From: Aequorivita vitellina
GTDB lineage: Bacteria; Bacteroidota; Bacteroidia; Flavobacteriales; Flavobacteriaceae
DNA length: 59,990 nucleotides
NCBI RefSeq assembly: GCF_022008365.1
Contig: NZ_JAIRBA010000026.1
Location: 1-59,990 of the forward strand
Direction: 5' to 3'
The notes beneath the pieces were generated by a model. The model searched no databases, had not been told where the DNA came from, and saw nothing but the letters and a program-made list of their open reading frames with translations. Position numbers and translations under genes: made by a program. Position 1 is the stretch's first letter; each line of letters begins with the position of its first letter. Shown in pieces: positions 16,301 to 23,993 of this stretch.

Positions 16301-17691
16301 AATACAATTAAAATTATCATTTGCCCAAAAATGGCGGAATTCATCATTTTTGAAGCACTCTTTACCGTCACCGCATCTTTTGCCAATTGCTTTTCCGCAA
16401 CGGGAAGCGCTTTTAATTTTGAAGCCTTGGAACTTATTTTAAAGGCTACAAATTCCACAATAATAACGGCGCCGTCTATAATAATCCCGAAGTCAATTGC
16501 GCCCATACTCATTAAATTGGCATCGACCCCAAAAATATACATCATTGAAAGCGTAAAGAGCAACGATAACGGAATAACAGAGGCTACAACCAGCCCCGAG
16601 CGGAAATTACCCAGTAAAAGCACCACCACAAAAATTACGATTAACACCCCGAGAATCAGGTTTTCGGCGATGGTAAAAGTGGTTTTTCCTATTAAAACGC
16701 TACGATCTAAAAACGGATTGATATACACGCCTTCCGGCAAGGATTCTGAAATTTCGGCAACCCGATCTTGCACGGCCTTAATAACCTCATTGGAGTTGGC
16801 ATCTTTTAGCATCATTACTTGTCCGAGTATCTTTTCGCCTTCGCCATTTCCTGTAATGGCACCAAAACGCGGTGCACTGCCAAATTGCACTTTCGCGATA
16901 TCTTTTATATAAATAGGGAAACCGTTTTCGTTTTTTACAACGATATTCTCAATGTCTTCCAAAGAAGAAATAAGCCCTTCGCCACGAATAAAATAGGCTT
17001 GGTTTTCCTTTTCAATATAACCGCCACCCGAAACGCTATTGTTTTTTTCCAAAGCGGTGAATATTTCGGCAGCCGAAATATTCATTGCATTTAGTTTATG
17101 GGTGTTAATGGCAACTTCGTACTGTTTTAAATGGCCTCCCCAAGTGTTAACCTCAACTACGCCGGGAATTCCGGAGAGTTGTCTTTTAACGATCCAATCT
17201 TGAATGGTACGTAAATCGGTATCGGTATATTTATCTTCGTAGCCCGGTTTTACGTCTAGAATGTATTGATAGATTTCGCCCAGTCCAGTGGTTATTGGCC
17301 CCATTTGCGGTGTGCCAAAACCTTCGGGAATGTTTTCGGAGGCAGACTTGATTTTTTCGGCTATAAGCTGCCGGGGCAAATAGGTACCCATACTTTCTTC
17401 AAAAACAATGGTAACTACCGAGAGGCCGAATTTTGAAGTGGAGCGGATTTCAATCACGCCCGGGAGATTCGCCATTTCCAACTCTACCGGATAGGTTATA
17501 AATTGTTCCATATCCTGGGTGGAAAGGTTGCGGGAAGTGGTGATAACCTGCACTTGATTGTTTGTAACATCGGGAACCGCCCCAATAGACAATTGGGTGA
17601 GCGAGTAGGTTCCAAAGCCTATTAACACAAGGGTTAACAAACCTACGATGAGTTTATTATTAATACTGAATTGAATGATTTTTGAGAGCAT
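13360..17691 (-). CDS. CusA/CzcA-type RND heavy-metal pump fused to a TolC-like outer-membrane channel
   Basis: 1443 aa. Residues 1 to about 1045 form an RND pump of the heavy-metal group, with twelve predicted membrane helices and the proton-relay motif GAIDFGIIIDGAVIIVEF in TM4, as in CzcA. Residues from about 1055 form a TolC/CusC-like channel protein. They begin with a stretch that looks like an internal signal peptide (LPIALTLFFLSFSGMAQ), then TLNDLQEMALENN and long coiled-coil helices. Pump-channel fusions of this size are known from Bacteroidota. Together with the CusB-like adaptor (12182) it makes a complete tripartite efflux system. The gene follows the His-rich protein gene by 146 bp and is probably in the same transcript. 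Confidence 0.93.
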   Translation of the reverse strand: MLSKIIQFSINNKLIVGLLTLVLIGFGTYSLTQLSIGAVPDVTNNQVQVITTSRNLSTQDMEQFITYPVELEMANLPGVIEIRSTSKFGLSVVTIVFEESMGTYLPRQLIAEKIKSASENIPEGFGTPQMGPITTGLGEIYQYILDVKPGYEDKYTDTDLRTIQDWIVKRQLSGIPGVVEVNTWGGHLKQYEVAINTHKLNAMNISAAEIFTALEKNNSVSGGGYIEKENQAYFIRGEGLISSLEDIENIVVKNENGFPIYIKDIAKVQFGSAPRFGAITGNGEGEKILGQVMMLKDANSNEVIKAVQDRVAEISESLPEGVYINPFLDRSVLIGKTTFTIAENLILGVLIVIFVVVLLLGNFRSGLVVASVIPLSLLFTLSMMYIFGVDANLMSMGAIDFGIIIDGAVIIVEFVAFKISSKASKLKALPVAEKQLAKDAVTVKSASKMMNSAIFGQMIILIVFIPILSLSGVEGKMFIPMAQTFSFALIGAMLLCFTYVPVAASVFLKPTEPSKRNVSVRIMTFFNRFYDPIIRWALGAKKIVLSAAVLILAVTIYLFSTMGGEFIPTLDEGDFVIQPVLKTGTSLSNTIAITTQIENILIDNFPEVDQVVSRIGAAEVPTDPMSMEDSDVIITLKPKKEWVSASSKNELAEKFKEALAIIPGMEVEFTQPIEMRFNELITGVRADIAIKIFGEDLDVLSKKANEIKNLVENTAGVDDIIVEKVAGLPEMSVNFDRAKIARYGLNIEDLNEMIAMGFAGKSLGSIFEGEKRFDLVVRLDANNRRDLSNLQNLFVDTPSGEKVPLRELADIKYSKGAAQISRDDTKRRIVVGINVRSRDLQSVVDDVQELIDDNIELPVGYTIDYGGQFENLQSAKERLLIAVPVALLLIFVLLYFAFNSVKEALLIYSAIPLAAVGGVLLLWLRDMPFSISAGVGFIALFGIAVLNGIVLIEHFKELKKEGMTDKNELIVQGTKDRLRAVLLTASAAALGFLPMAISTNAGAEVQRPLATVVIGGLITATILTLIVLPVLYSIFDSNKKKRQLKSKRKALPIALTLFFLSFSGMAQETPKTLNDLQEMALENNAGLKAASLQKEQADALIGSAFTFEKTKVFYEFDENDFAPNGEQLKVFGVAQDFQFPTVYFAEKNVNKRQYNMQSSQYLLEKRKTEGMVAAAYYQFQFEKNRERVYESLDSLYQNFAHAAERRFELGETNYLEKITARAKQRQLETDYKQVKEDVQIAMERLKMVVQTKDSLTIANAALEKLDLSLSNLEAHPAIAYYESRNDFFKAKQNLEKQHLLPDISLSYSLASASGLSDNLYSYQIGLKIPLLFSGNASKIKASRIAADVSEQQAEDYKIHLNSRKVQLLNEVSKYEEALQYYETEGKSLSEEILKTANISFKNGEIDFFQYIQSLENAYEIELHHLENLNNYNQAVIAINYLTL

Positions 17692-17837
17692 AACTAAAAT
17701 GATCTTTGTTGTTCAACGGAAAAATCTGTTGAAATATGAAACAATGGAATTGTTTGAAACCGTTCCAAGTTATGGAACCGATTAAAAGACCGCGAAAAGA
17801 ATTGGAAATACGTAATTTCCAAATTGGGTCTATTTCG

Positions 17838-18257
17838 TTATGCGAATTTTGGGGGCTGGAAAATAGAGACTCTTTCTAAAGAAGAATAGAGGTTTTGATA
17901 GTAAAAAGTATGGGAATGACGAATAAGAATTTCGCCTTTTAAGATAGAAATGTCGTACGGAACTAGCACTACATCGGTTAAAACGTGATGACAAGAAATA
18001 TGTTGAAATGGTAATTCTCCGTGCTCTGGTTTTTCTTCGTTGTGTTTTTTTTCGTGTTCTGCTTTTAAGGAACCGTAGTGTTTTTCAAAAAAGGTGAAGA
18101 AATCATCACCGTAGTTTTCATAATGATATTCGGCGTGCTCCACCAATTTATTCAACAATAAAATATCGTTCACGCCAAGGCCCAGACTTTGAAAAAAGAC
18201 GAGGAAGGAAAGCGATATGGCTATTATTGTTTTCAAATTGGCCTCTAAAATAATCAA
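17838..18257 (-). CDS. His-rich exported or membrane-anchored protein leading the efflux operon
   Basis: 139 aa. The N-terminus (NLKTIIAISLSFLVFFQSLGLG) is a signal peptide or anchor. The mature part is rich in His, Glu and Lys (AEHEKKHNEEKPEHGELPF and ISCHHV; HAEYHYENYG), fitting metal binding in the periplasm. I know no named domain; similar small proteins often precede cusA genes in Bacteroidota. It is the first gene of the efflux locus, so it may be a metal chaperone or sensor (inference). A Crp/Fnr-type dyad is upstream of its promoter (18373-18386). Confidence 0.75.
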   Translation of the reverse strand: MIILEANLKTIIAISLSFLVFFQSLGLGVNDILLLNKLVEHAEYHYENYGDDFFTFFEKHYGSLKAEHEKKHNEEKPEHGELPFQHISCHHVLTDVVLVPYDISILKGEILIRHSHTFYYQNLYSSLERVSIFQPPKFA

Positions 18258-18273
18258 TCCTATTTAATTAATT

Positions 18274-18298
18274 AATGATGAATGTCAGTTTCATCATT
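18274..18298 (-). promoter_or_regulatory. Inverted repeat in the 5' leader of the metal-efflux operon
   Basis: AATGATGAA (18274-18282) and TTCATCATT (18290-18298) form a perfect 9-bp dyad with 7-bp centre. It lies between the predicted transcription start (about 18338) and the start codon at 18257. It can form a hairpin in the leader RNA or act as an operator; the minus strand has no T-tract directly after it, so a plain terminator is less likely in that direction. Confidence 0.45.
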
Positions 18299-18342
18299 AT
18301 TTTTTGGGAGTCGCTGTTATTTCGATTAGCACTTGGTATATA

Positions 18343-18386
18343 CAAAAGTATAAAAAGAAGTTTTAAAGAACAGTAACCATTGTTAC
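18343..18386 (-). promoter_or_regulatory. Promoter of the efflux operon with Crp/Fnr-like dyad
   Basis: The minus-strand -7 box TACTTTTG (18343-18350) is a perfect TAnnTTTG. The dyad GTAAC-CATT-GTTAC (18373-18386) is centred 36.5 bp upstream of the G of that box, so about -41.5 from the expected start. The same dyad with the same spacing occurs at 22272-22315. Confidence 0.6.
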
Positions 18387-18464
18387 TTATGACCAAAAAA
18401 CCCCACGAAACGCTATTTCAAAGTTTAAGATAAATGACTAAATTAGCTGAAAGATGAAAAAATT

Positions 18465-19118
18465 ATGATAGTTCACGACTTTAGCAAACACAATTCCTTA
18501 ATCAACCAATACATTCGTGAGATGCGCGACGTTTCCATCCAAAAGGATTTCCTGCGTTTTAGAAAGAATGTAGAGCGGGTGGGCGAACTGTTGGCTTATG
18601 AAATGAGCAAAAGCCTCCCGTACGAAACCATCACCGTAAAAACCCCGCTGGGCACAAAGGAAGTGTCTGTGCCAAAGGCAGATATTGTACTTTGTTCGGT
18701 GTTGCGTGCTGGCTTGCCGTTACATCAAGGAATTTTAAATGTTTTTGACGGGGTGGAAAACGCATTTATATCGGCTTTTCGCCACCATCCCAATGGCGAA
18801 GATGATTTTGAGGTAATTGTTGAATATCTGGCCGCACCTTCCATTGAAGGGAAAACCCTAATACTTGCAGATCCAATGCTGGCTACGGGTAGGACTTTTG
18901 AAAACGTACTGCGAGCCCTTAAAACCCACGGCACTCCCAAAAAGATCCATCTTATATCTATCATTGGCGCCAAAGCGGGCATCTTTCTGGCGGACACGGT
19001 CTTTCCTTCTGAAACCGAATTGTGGATTGCAGCTGTGGACGACGCACTTAACGAACGCGGCTACATTGTACCGGGATTGGGAGATGCTGGCGATCTTTGC
19101 TATGGAAAAAAAATATGA
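18465..19118 (+). CDS. upp: Uracil phosphoribosyltransferase
   Basis: 217 aa. The enzyme converts uracil and PRPP to UMP in pyrimidine salvage, in the cytoplasm. The PRPP-binding loop LILADPMLATGRTF is near residues 131-144 (one Gly of the usual TGGT is Arg here). The uracil-binding end RGYIVPGLGDAGDLCYG is intact, and CSVLRAGLPLHQG matches the family. A TAAATTAG box about 30 bp upstream is a plausible -7 element. Its TGA is directly followed, with no gap, by the stop of the convergent MBL-rhodanese gene. Confidence 0.93.
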   Translation: MIVHDFSKHNSLINQYIREMRDVSIQKDFLRFRKNVERVGELLAYEMSKSLPYETITVKTPLGTKEVSVPKADIVLCSVLRAGLPLHQGILNVFDGVENAFISAFRHHPNGEDDFEVIVEYLAAPSIEGKTLILADPMLATGRTFENVLRALKTHGTPKKIHLISIIGAKAGIFLADTVFPSETELWIAAVDDALNERGYIVPGLGDAGDLCYGKKI

Positions 19119-20459
19119 TTATTTAAAATCTTCAACGTCGTCGCTTAAGTCAAATACGTTTTTTATTTTTAATTCCTTTTCAAGAATACTTGCTCCTGCA
19201 GCACTGCGGTAACCACCGGCACAGTGAACAACGATAGGCTTGTTGGTTGGAATTTCATCAACGTTTTCGCGCAATTGATGCAGTGGAATTGTAATTGCAT
19301 CATTAAAGAATTTGCCTTCGGAAACTTCGCTGTCGTTTCTAATATCAACAATTGTGTATTTTTCTGTATTATCTCTAAATTCTTCAACGTTAAAGTGTGA
19401 AGATTCTTCCTGTTTATTACTGCCAATTGTAAGCACCGCTAAAACATTGGATTCATAACCAATTTTTGCCGTGCGATGCAGGATTTCTTCAGCATTTTCA
19501 ACTGAATCTACTACCAAGTGAAATTTCTCATCGGGTTGAACAATTGATCCCAACCAAGTTTCGAATTTGGCGGTTTCAGAAACTGCCATAATATTTATAC
19601 TTCCCGGCAAATGATTCTTTTTAAAGGCCGCTTCATCTCTAATATCAACAATTAAGGCATCGTTTTCAGTTCGATTCTCCCCTATTCTAAATTCAATTTT
19701 TCCAAGAGAAGCCCGTAGGTTTTCCGCACCGTTTTTATTGATATCAACATTATAACCGAAGTAATGCGGAATAAAAGGCTGGGAGTCTAAAAGGTGATTT
19801 ACAAACTGCGCTTCGGTTTGGTTTTTAAAAGCCCAATTGCCAACGCGTTCATTGCCAAGCGTGCTGGATGAAGCATCTGCGCTCATTCCTTTGCCGCAAA
19901 GCGAACCTGCACCGTGCGCGGGATAGACGTAAGCATTATCGGGTAAATCGGTGAATTTATTTTGAATTGTGTGATACATCATTGAAGCCAATTCTTCACG
20001 CTTAGCTTTCATATGTCCAGCTTTTTCGCGCAAATCTGGACGGCCTACATCGCCCACAAAAAGGGTGTCGCCTGTAAAGAGGGCGGTTTTGTTTTCTTCG
20101 GTTGCAACAATGGTTACACTATCTGGCGAATGGCCGGGTGTATTTATAGCTTTAAAAATGGTATTGCCAATAGAAACGGCATCGCCATCGTCAAAAGCTT
20201 TATGCGGATAGTCTGCGCCTGTTTTCGCGCTGCAATAAAGGGTTGCGCCCGTTTCGTTGTGAATTTGTAGATGCGAACTTACAAAATCGGCGTGGGGATG
20301 CGTTTCAAAAACAGCAACAATTTTAGCGTCGTTCTCTTCGGCATATTTATAGTATTGTATTGGATTTCTTTCCGGATCAACCAAAGCCATTTTTCCGTCG
20401 CTTATAATTGCGTACGAATAATGGGAAAGTGGCTTATATTCAAATTGTTTGATTTTCAT
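19119..20459 (-). CDS. MBL-fold hydrolase fused to two rhodanese domains (persulfide dioxygenase/sulfurtransferase type)
   Basis: 446 aa. Residues 1 to about 215 form the metallo-beta-lactamase domain with metal motif THPHADFVSSH, later NTPGHSPDSVT, FTGDTLFVGDVGRPDL and YPAHGAGSLCG, as in ETHE1/BlhA-type persulfide dioxygenases. Two rhodanese domains follow. The first lacks the active-site cysteine (FHLVVDSVENAEE); the second has it (VHCAGGYRS). The family oxidises glutathione or protein persulfides and moves sulfane sulfur. It is last in a minus run with the cytochrome and two methyltransferases; a paralogue is at 56763. Convergent with upp with no spacer. Confidence 0.9.
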   Translation of the reverse strand: MKIKQFEYKPLSHYSYAIISDGKMALVDPERNPIQYYKYAEENDAKIVAVFETHPHADFVSSHLQIHNETGATLYCSAKTGADYPHKAFDDGDAVSIGNTIFKAINTPGHSPDSVTIVATEENKTALFTGDTLFVGDVGRPDLREKAGHMKAKREELASMMYHTIQNKFTDLPDNAYVYPAHGAGSLCGKGMSADASSSTLGNERVGNWAFKNQTEAQFVNHLLDSQPFIPHYFGYNVDINKNGAENLRASLGKIEFRIGENRTENDALIVDIRDEAAFKKNHLPGSINIMAVSETAKFETWLGSIVQPDEKFHLVVDSVENAEEILHRTAKIGYESNVLAVLTIGSNKQEESSHFNVEEFRDNTEKYTIVDIRNDSEVSEGKFFNDAITIPLHQLRENVDEIPTNKPIVVHCAGGYRSAAGASILEKELKIKNVFDLSDDVEDFK

Positions 20460-20582
20460 AGCTGTGAATTTTTAAAATGTTCGTTCAAGTTTTTGTATAA
20501 AATTAATAAACTATTCTGATTCCTCCTAAAGCTCGAGAAAGCTTTTAAACAGCAGCACAGAAAAGAAGATGACGAAATATAA

Positions 20583-21038
20583 TTACCAAATCTTTGGAAG
20601 AAACCTACCCGACCGTTTTTTGTATTCCGAATAGTTTGTAAATACCTCCATCAAACGATTTTCCTCGTAAACAGATTTAAAGTAAAACAGAAGGGCGAGA
20701 ATTACGGCCACCAACAGTTTATAACCGGAATCTGCAATTATTGCGAAACCGATGAAGGCCATAATAATTCCAGTATAAATAGGGTGTCGTACAAATTTAT
20801 AAACTCCTTTTACAATTAGCTTTGAACCCGGCAACGGACTTGGAAACGGCGATAAGTGAATATTGAGTTGCAAAACGGCAATAGTAGTTACCAACGCACC
20901 CAAACCCAACATACCTACGCCGATCCAAAATACAATTTCGGGGAAATAGATTCGCATTGCGCCAACTTCAAAAACAAAGGCGACAAAGAGTGCGAATTGT
21001 AGCAATACAAATAAAATGTCTTTAAATGGAATTCTCAA
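20583..21038 (-). CDS. Isoprenylcysteine/phospholipid methyltransferase-like membrane protein
   Basis: 151 aa, four predicted membrane helices. The family signature is present: GVYKFVRHPIYTGIIM, then EENRLMEVFTNYSEYKKR near the end, which form the AdoMet-binding site of ICMT/PEMT-type enzymes. Bacterial members methylate small thiols, lipids or unknown substrates. Here it sits between a TPMT-like thiol methyltransferase and an MBL-rhodanese, so a sulfur-linked substrate is reasonable (inference). Gaps of 101 and 123 bp separate it from its neighbours. Confidence 0.85.
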   Translation of the reverse strand: MRIPFKDILFVLLQFALFVAFVFEVGAMRIYFPEIVFWIGVGMLGLGALVTTIAVLQLNIHLSPFPSPLPGSKLIVKGVYKFVRHPIYTGIIMAFIGFAIIADSGYKLLVAVILALLFYFKSVYEENRLMEVFTNYSEYKKRSGRFLPKIW

Positions 21039-21139
21039 TTTTGAACTTTTTTAATATTAACGCATATATATCCCCTTTTCAAATAAATTTGTTTTGTCGC
21101 CATTCAAACCGTTATTCGTGAAAACTACCTAAACACAAT

Positions 21140-21727
21140 TCAATTTCCACTTTTTTTCATCTTTATAAAAAGCTCGTTTCCGGCTCGCGGTGGAATGGAA
21201 TTATAGGCGGTTTCCATCGTTTCTATATTAAACTTTCCCTTAAAAAGTGAAAGATAATCCTCCTTATTTCCACCGTATGGCGGCCTGTCATTATGTAAAG
21301 GAATATTAAAAAGCAGCCCCACAAGTTTTCCGTCAGGTTTAAGCAAGGAAGCCATTTTGGCAACATATTTTTCGCGCAATGACGGGTTTAGCGCACAAAA
21401 AAATGTCTGTTCTAAAATTAAATCGAATTGATCATTTAACTCAAAAAAATCTGAATGCAATAAATTTTCCTTCGGAAAAGACGGAACGCGTTTAGCTAAA
21501 TTTTCAAGTGGAATGGAAGAAATATCAATTACATAAACATTGGTAAATCCATTGTTTACAAGGTATTCCGCCTCGTACGAATTGCCACCACCCGGAATTA
21601 ATATCTTTAAATTTTTATCGGTTAGCTGATCTATGTACGCTTTCAAAGGTGTTGAAACATAGCCAATATCCCAACCGGTTTCACCACTGAGGTATTTGGT
21701 TTTCCAAAATTTTTCTTGATCTTCCAT
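21140..21727 (-). CDS. Thiopurine S-methyltransferase family protein
   Basis: 195 aa from ATG 21727 (MEDQEKFWKTKY). A TTG 18 bp further upstream is the only longer option. The family features are clear: the N-terminal FWxxKYxSGETGWDIG, the AdoMet site LIPGGGNSYEAEYL, then LLHSDFFEL and the typical ILEQTFFCALNP (E-Q-T-F-F-C-A-L). These enzymes methylate thiol compounds; bacterial ones also detoxify selenite or tellurite. It starts 29 bp after the cytochrome gene, so both probably share its promoter. Confidence 0.9.
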   Translation of the reverse strand: MEDQEKFWKTKYLSGETGWDIGYVSTPLKAYIDQLTDKNLKILIPGGGNSYEAEYLVNNGFTNVYVIDISSIPLENLAKRVPSFPKENLLHSDFFELNDQFDLILEQTFFCALNPSLREKYVAKMASLLKPDGKLVGLLFNIPLHNDRPPYGGNKEDYLSLFKGKFNIETMETAYNSIPPRAGNELFIKMKKSGN

Positions 21728-21756
21728 GGGGTGTTTTACAATCAATTTAGCTAAAA

Positions 21757-22245
21757 CTACTCATCGTTTTTCCCCTTCAACTTGGGGCGGTCGCCGTGCA
21801 TTTTGTTATAATGGGCTTGAAACCATTCCGGCTCTTCCACTTCGTTTTCAAACATATATTCTGCAATCTGGCGAATGGTATTTTCAGGGTAGAACTGATA
21901 CGGCATCAATCCGAATTTCTTTACTGCGCCAGGCATTTTAGTTTTTTCTTCGGAAGGATTTTTAGACCATGCAACCATTGCATTTACAAAATCTTCCTTT
22001 GAAGTGTCTTCAGAAATATAATGCATTTTAATAGCAACCATAGGCGGTGCCATCATTTGTTCTTCGGAAGTTTTTGGGTTGTGGCAAGAGTAGCAGTTGT
22101 TTTCCATCAATTTTTTTCCAGGATGTTTTTGTTGAATTTCCTTTTCAACAAATGTGAAATTTTCAGCATTTGCCAAATAGCCGTCGTGTTTATTATGGCA
22201 GGAGCTTAGCAGAATAATCAAAAATAATGTGACGAATAATTTCAT
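21757..22245 (-). CDS. Cytochrome c-type lipoprotein
   Basis: 162 aa. The signal MKLFVTLFLIILLSSC ends in a lipobox cysteine, so it is a membrane-anchored periplasmic lipoprotein. A single heme motif CYSCH is near residue 52 with candidate axial Met in KMPGAVKKFGLMPY. The size fits a mono-heme electron carrier. It is first in the run cytochrome, TPMT, ICMT, MBL-rhodanese, which suggests electron transfer from sulfur or thiol oxidation (inference). A strong promoter and Crp/Fnr-type dyad lie upstream. Confidence 0.88.
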   Translation of the reverse strand: MKLFVTLFLIILLSSCHNKHDGYLANAENFTFVEKEIQQKHPGKKLMENNCYSCHNPKTSEEQMMAPPMVAIKMHYISEDTSKEDFVNAMVAWSKNPSEEKTKMPGAVKKFGLMPYQFYPENTIRQIAEYMFENEVEEPEWFQAHYNKMHGDRPKLKGKNDE

Positions 22246-22271
22246 AAACAGGAATTTAGTTCAGAATACTT

Positions 22272-22315
22272 CAAAAATAAATTTAAGCAACTTTTTCGCC
22301 AGTAACAAAAGTTAC
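22272..22315 (-). promoter_or_regulatory. Promoter of the cytochrome operon with Crp/Fnr-like dyad
   Basis: The minus-strand -7 box TATTTTTG (22272-22279) is a perfect TAnnTTTG. The dyad GTAAC-AAAA-GTTAC (22302-22315) is centred 36.5 bp upstream of its G, about -41.5 from the expected start, the classic place for Crp/Fnr class II activation. The regulator gene begins its 3' end only 43 bp away (22358). Confidence 0.65.
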
Positions 22316-22357
22316 ACTTTTAAATGTTTCAAAATTACAGCCGAGAAAAACGGTTTT

Positions 22358-22990
22358 CTAAAGTGAAATAATCTTGATGCTATTTCTGTAAAGCTCAATT
22401 TTACCAAGCGATTCCAGCTTTTTCAGCAATCGTGAAACCACGACGCGCGAAGTGTTAAGCTCATAGGCAATTTCCTGATGGGTGGAGTTTATTACTGAAT
22501 CGTTTGTAACCTTTTGTTTGTTTTGAAGGTACTTCACCAAACGCTCGTCCATATTTAAAAAAGCAATACTGTCTATGGTTGCTAACAGTTCGGTTAAGCG
22601 TTCGTGGTAACTTTGGAATACAAAATTGCGCCAACTTTTATACTTACCCGTCCACTCCTCCATTTTTTGGATGGGTATCATTATTAATGTTGTATCGAGT
22701 TCTGCAATAGCGCGTATTTCGCTCTTCTTTTGCCCCAAACAACAGGTTAAAGTCATTGCACAAGTATCGCCGCGTTCTAAAAAATAGAGCAAAAGTTCGT
22801 CGCCGTTGTCATCTTCTCTTAAAATTTTGATCGCGCCCGAAACAAGTAGCGGCATAGACCTTACATATTCGCCAATTTCAATTAGTTTTTCGCCCTCTTT
22901 TACCTCTTTTAAGGTGCCCACTTCGTTGATTTCCTGAATAAGCGCATCTTCAAAAACATGAGTGAAATTTTCTTTTAAATCGTCGAACAT
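22358..22990 (-). CDS. Crp/Fnr family transcriptional regulator
   Basis: 210 aa. The cyclic-nucleotide-binding-like beta barrel covers about residues 20-125, and the HTH is near residues 165-190 (STHQEIAYELNTSRVVVSRLLKKLE). A cysteine group TCAMTLTCC lies in the effector domain, typical of a Bacteroidota subgroup. It could sense redox state, metals or reactive sulfur rather than cAMP (inference), as there is no Fe-S cysteine set at the N-terminus. It lies next to the operon it may control; the upstream DNA (22991-23223) is shared with the divergent patatin gene. Confidence 0.9.
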   Translation of the reverse strand: MFDDLKENFTHVFEDALIQEINEVGTLKEVKEGEKLIEIGEYVRSMPLLVSGAIKILREDDNGDELLLYFLERGDTCAMTLTCCLGQKKSEIRAIAELDTTLIMIPIQKMEEWTGKYKSWRNFVFQSYHERLTELLATIDSIAFLNMDERLVKYLQNKQKVTNDSVINSTHQEIAYELNTSRVVVSRLLKKLESLGKIELYRNSIKIISL

Positions 22991-23223
22991 GTAAGTTTAT
23001 TTTGGTAGAATTTAACTGCTAAAATACAGCTTTAAAATCACTTTTTATAAATTAAACGACCCGCTTTATAGCAGTGTAATTCTGTAAACTAAAATTTATT
23101 TAAAATGTAAAATACAAATTTGAAAAAATTATTGAACGTACTTTTTAAACAGAATTCACATCATTTATATAGCGGTTTATTATCTTTAAAATACAGAAAT
23201 TTAAACAAAAATAATATACTACA

Positions 23224-23985
23224 ATGGCTAACATTGGATTGGTTCTTTCGGGTGGTGGAGCACGCGGGGCAGCACATATTGGTGCATTAAAAGCATTTGA
23301 GGAATACGGGCTTTCGCCTACGCACGTGGCAGGAACGAGCGTTGGTGCTATTGTAGGCGCGCTTTACGCGGCAGGTGTGCATTGGTCTGAAATATTAAAG
23401 TTTTTTAAAACGGTTTCTATTTTCCATACCAAACGATTTGCTTTTAACAAACCCGGATTTTTAGATTCTGAAAAGTTTTATGACGACCTCCGCGTTTTTT
23501 TTCCAAGAGATAATTTTGATGTTTTGGAAAAAACCTTATTTATAACTGCAACAAACGTAATAACGGGCGAGTTAAAGACTTTTGGCAAGGGACAGCTTAT
23601 AAAACCGGTGATTGCTTCGGCCTCATTTCCTGGCGTTTTCACTCCTACCGAAATTAATGGTTCGTATTACATTGATGGTGGAATTCTGAATAATTTCCCT
23701 GTAGAACCATTAAAAAAGCACTGCGATAAAATTATAGGCATCTATATTAACGCCTTAAAAAAGATTAGCGTTAAGGATTTAAGACACTCCTACACCGTTG
23801 CCGATAGGGCACTTAAAATACGAGCTGCTTCTGAATCGATTGTGAAATTTCCGGAGTGCGATTTGGTAATTGCGCCAAAAGATTTAGGCGCCTACGCAAT
23901 TTTTGGATTGAGCAAAATGGACGCCATTTTTGAATTAGGCTATGCTGCTACTATAAATGCGCTTGCGGAAACCGAAAAATTTTAA
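23224..23985 (+). CDS. Patatin-like phospholipase
   Basis: 253 aa, cytoplasmic. The oxyanion motif GGGARG is at residues 10-15, the nucleophile elbow GTSVG at 37-41 (Ser39), and the catalytic Asp in YIDGGILNNFPVE near 151. This is a Ser-Asp dyad hydrolase that releases fatty acids from lipids; the length equals other bacterial RssA-like members. A TATCTTTA box about 40 bp upstream may be its -7 element. Its end is 8 bp before the convergent exonuclease III gene. Confidence 0.92.
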   Translation: MANIGLVLSGGGARGAAHIGALKAFEEYGLSPTHVAGTSVGAIVGALYAAGVHWSEILKFFKTVSIFHTKRFAFNKPGFLDSEKFYDDLRVFFPRDNFDVLEKTLFITATNVITGELKTFGKGQLIKPVIASASFPGVFTPTEINGSYYIDGGILNNFPVEPLKKHCDKIIGIYINALKKISVKDLRHSYTVADRALKIRAASESIVKFPECDLVIAPKDLGAYAIFGLSKMDAIFELGYAATINALAETEKF

Positions 23986-23993
23986 AGAATTTA

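Noticed and set aside
16214-16912. 232-codon plus ORF
   Set aside because: It is antisense to the conserved RND pump, Ile/Ser-rich, with no domain; it is a shadow of codon bias in the real gene.
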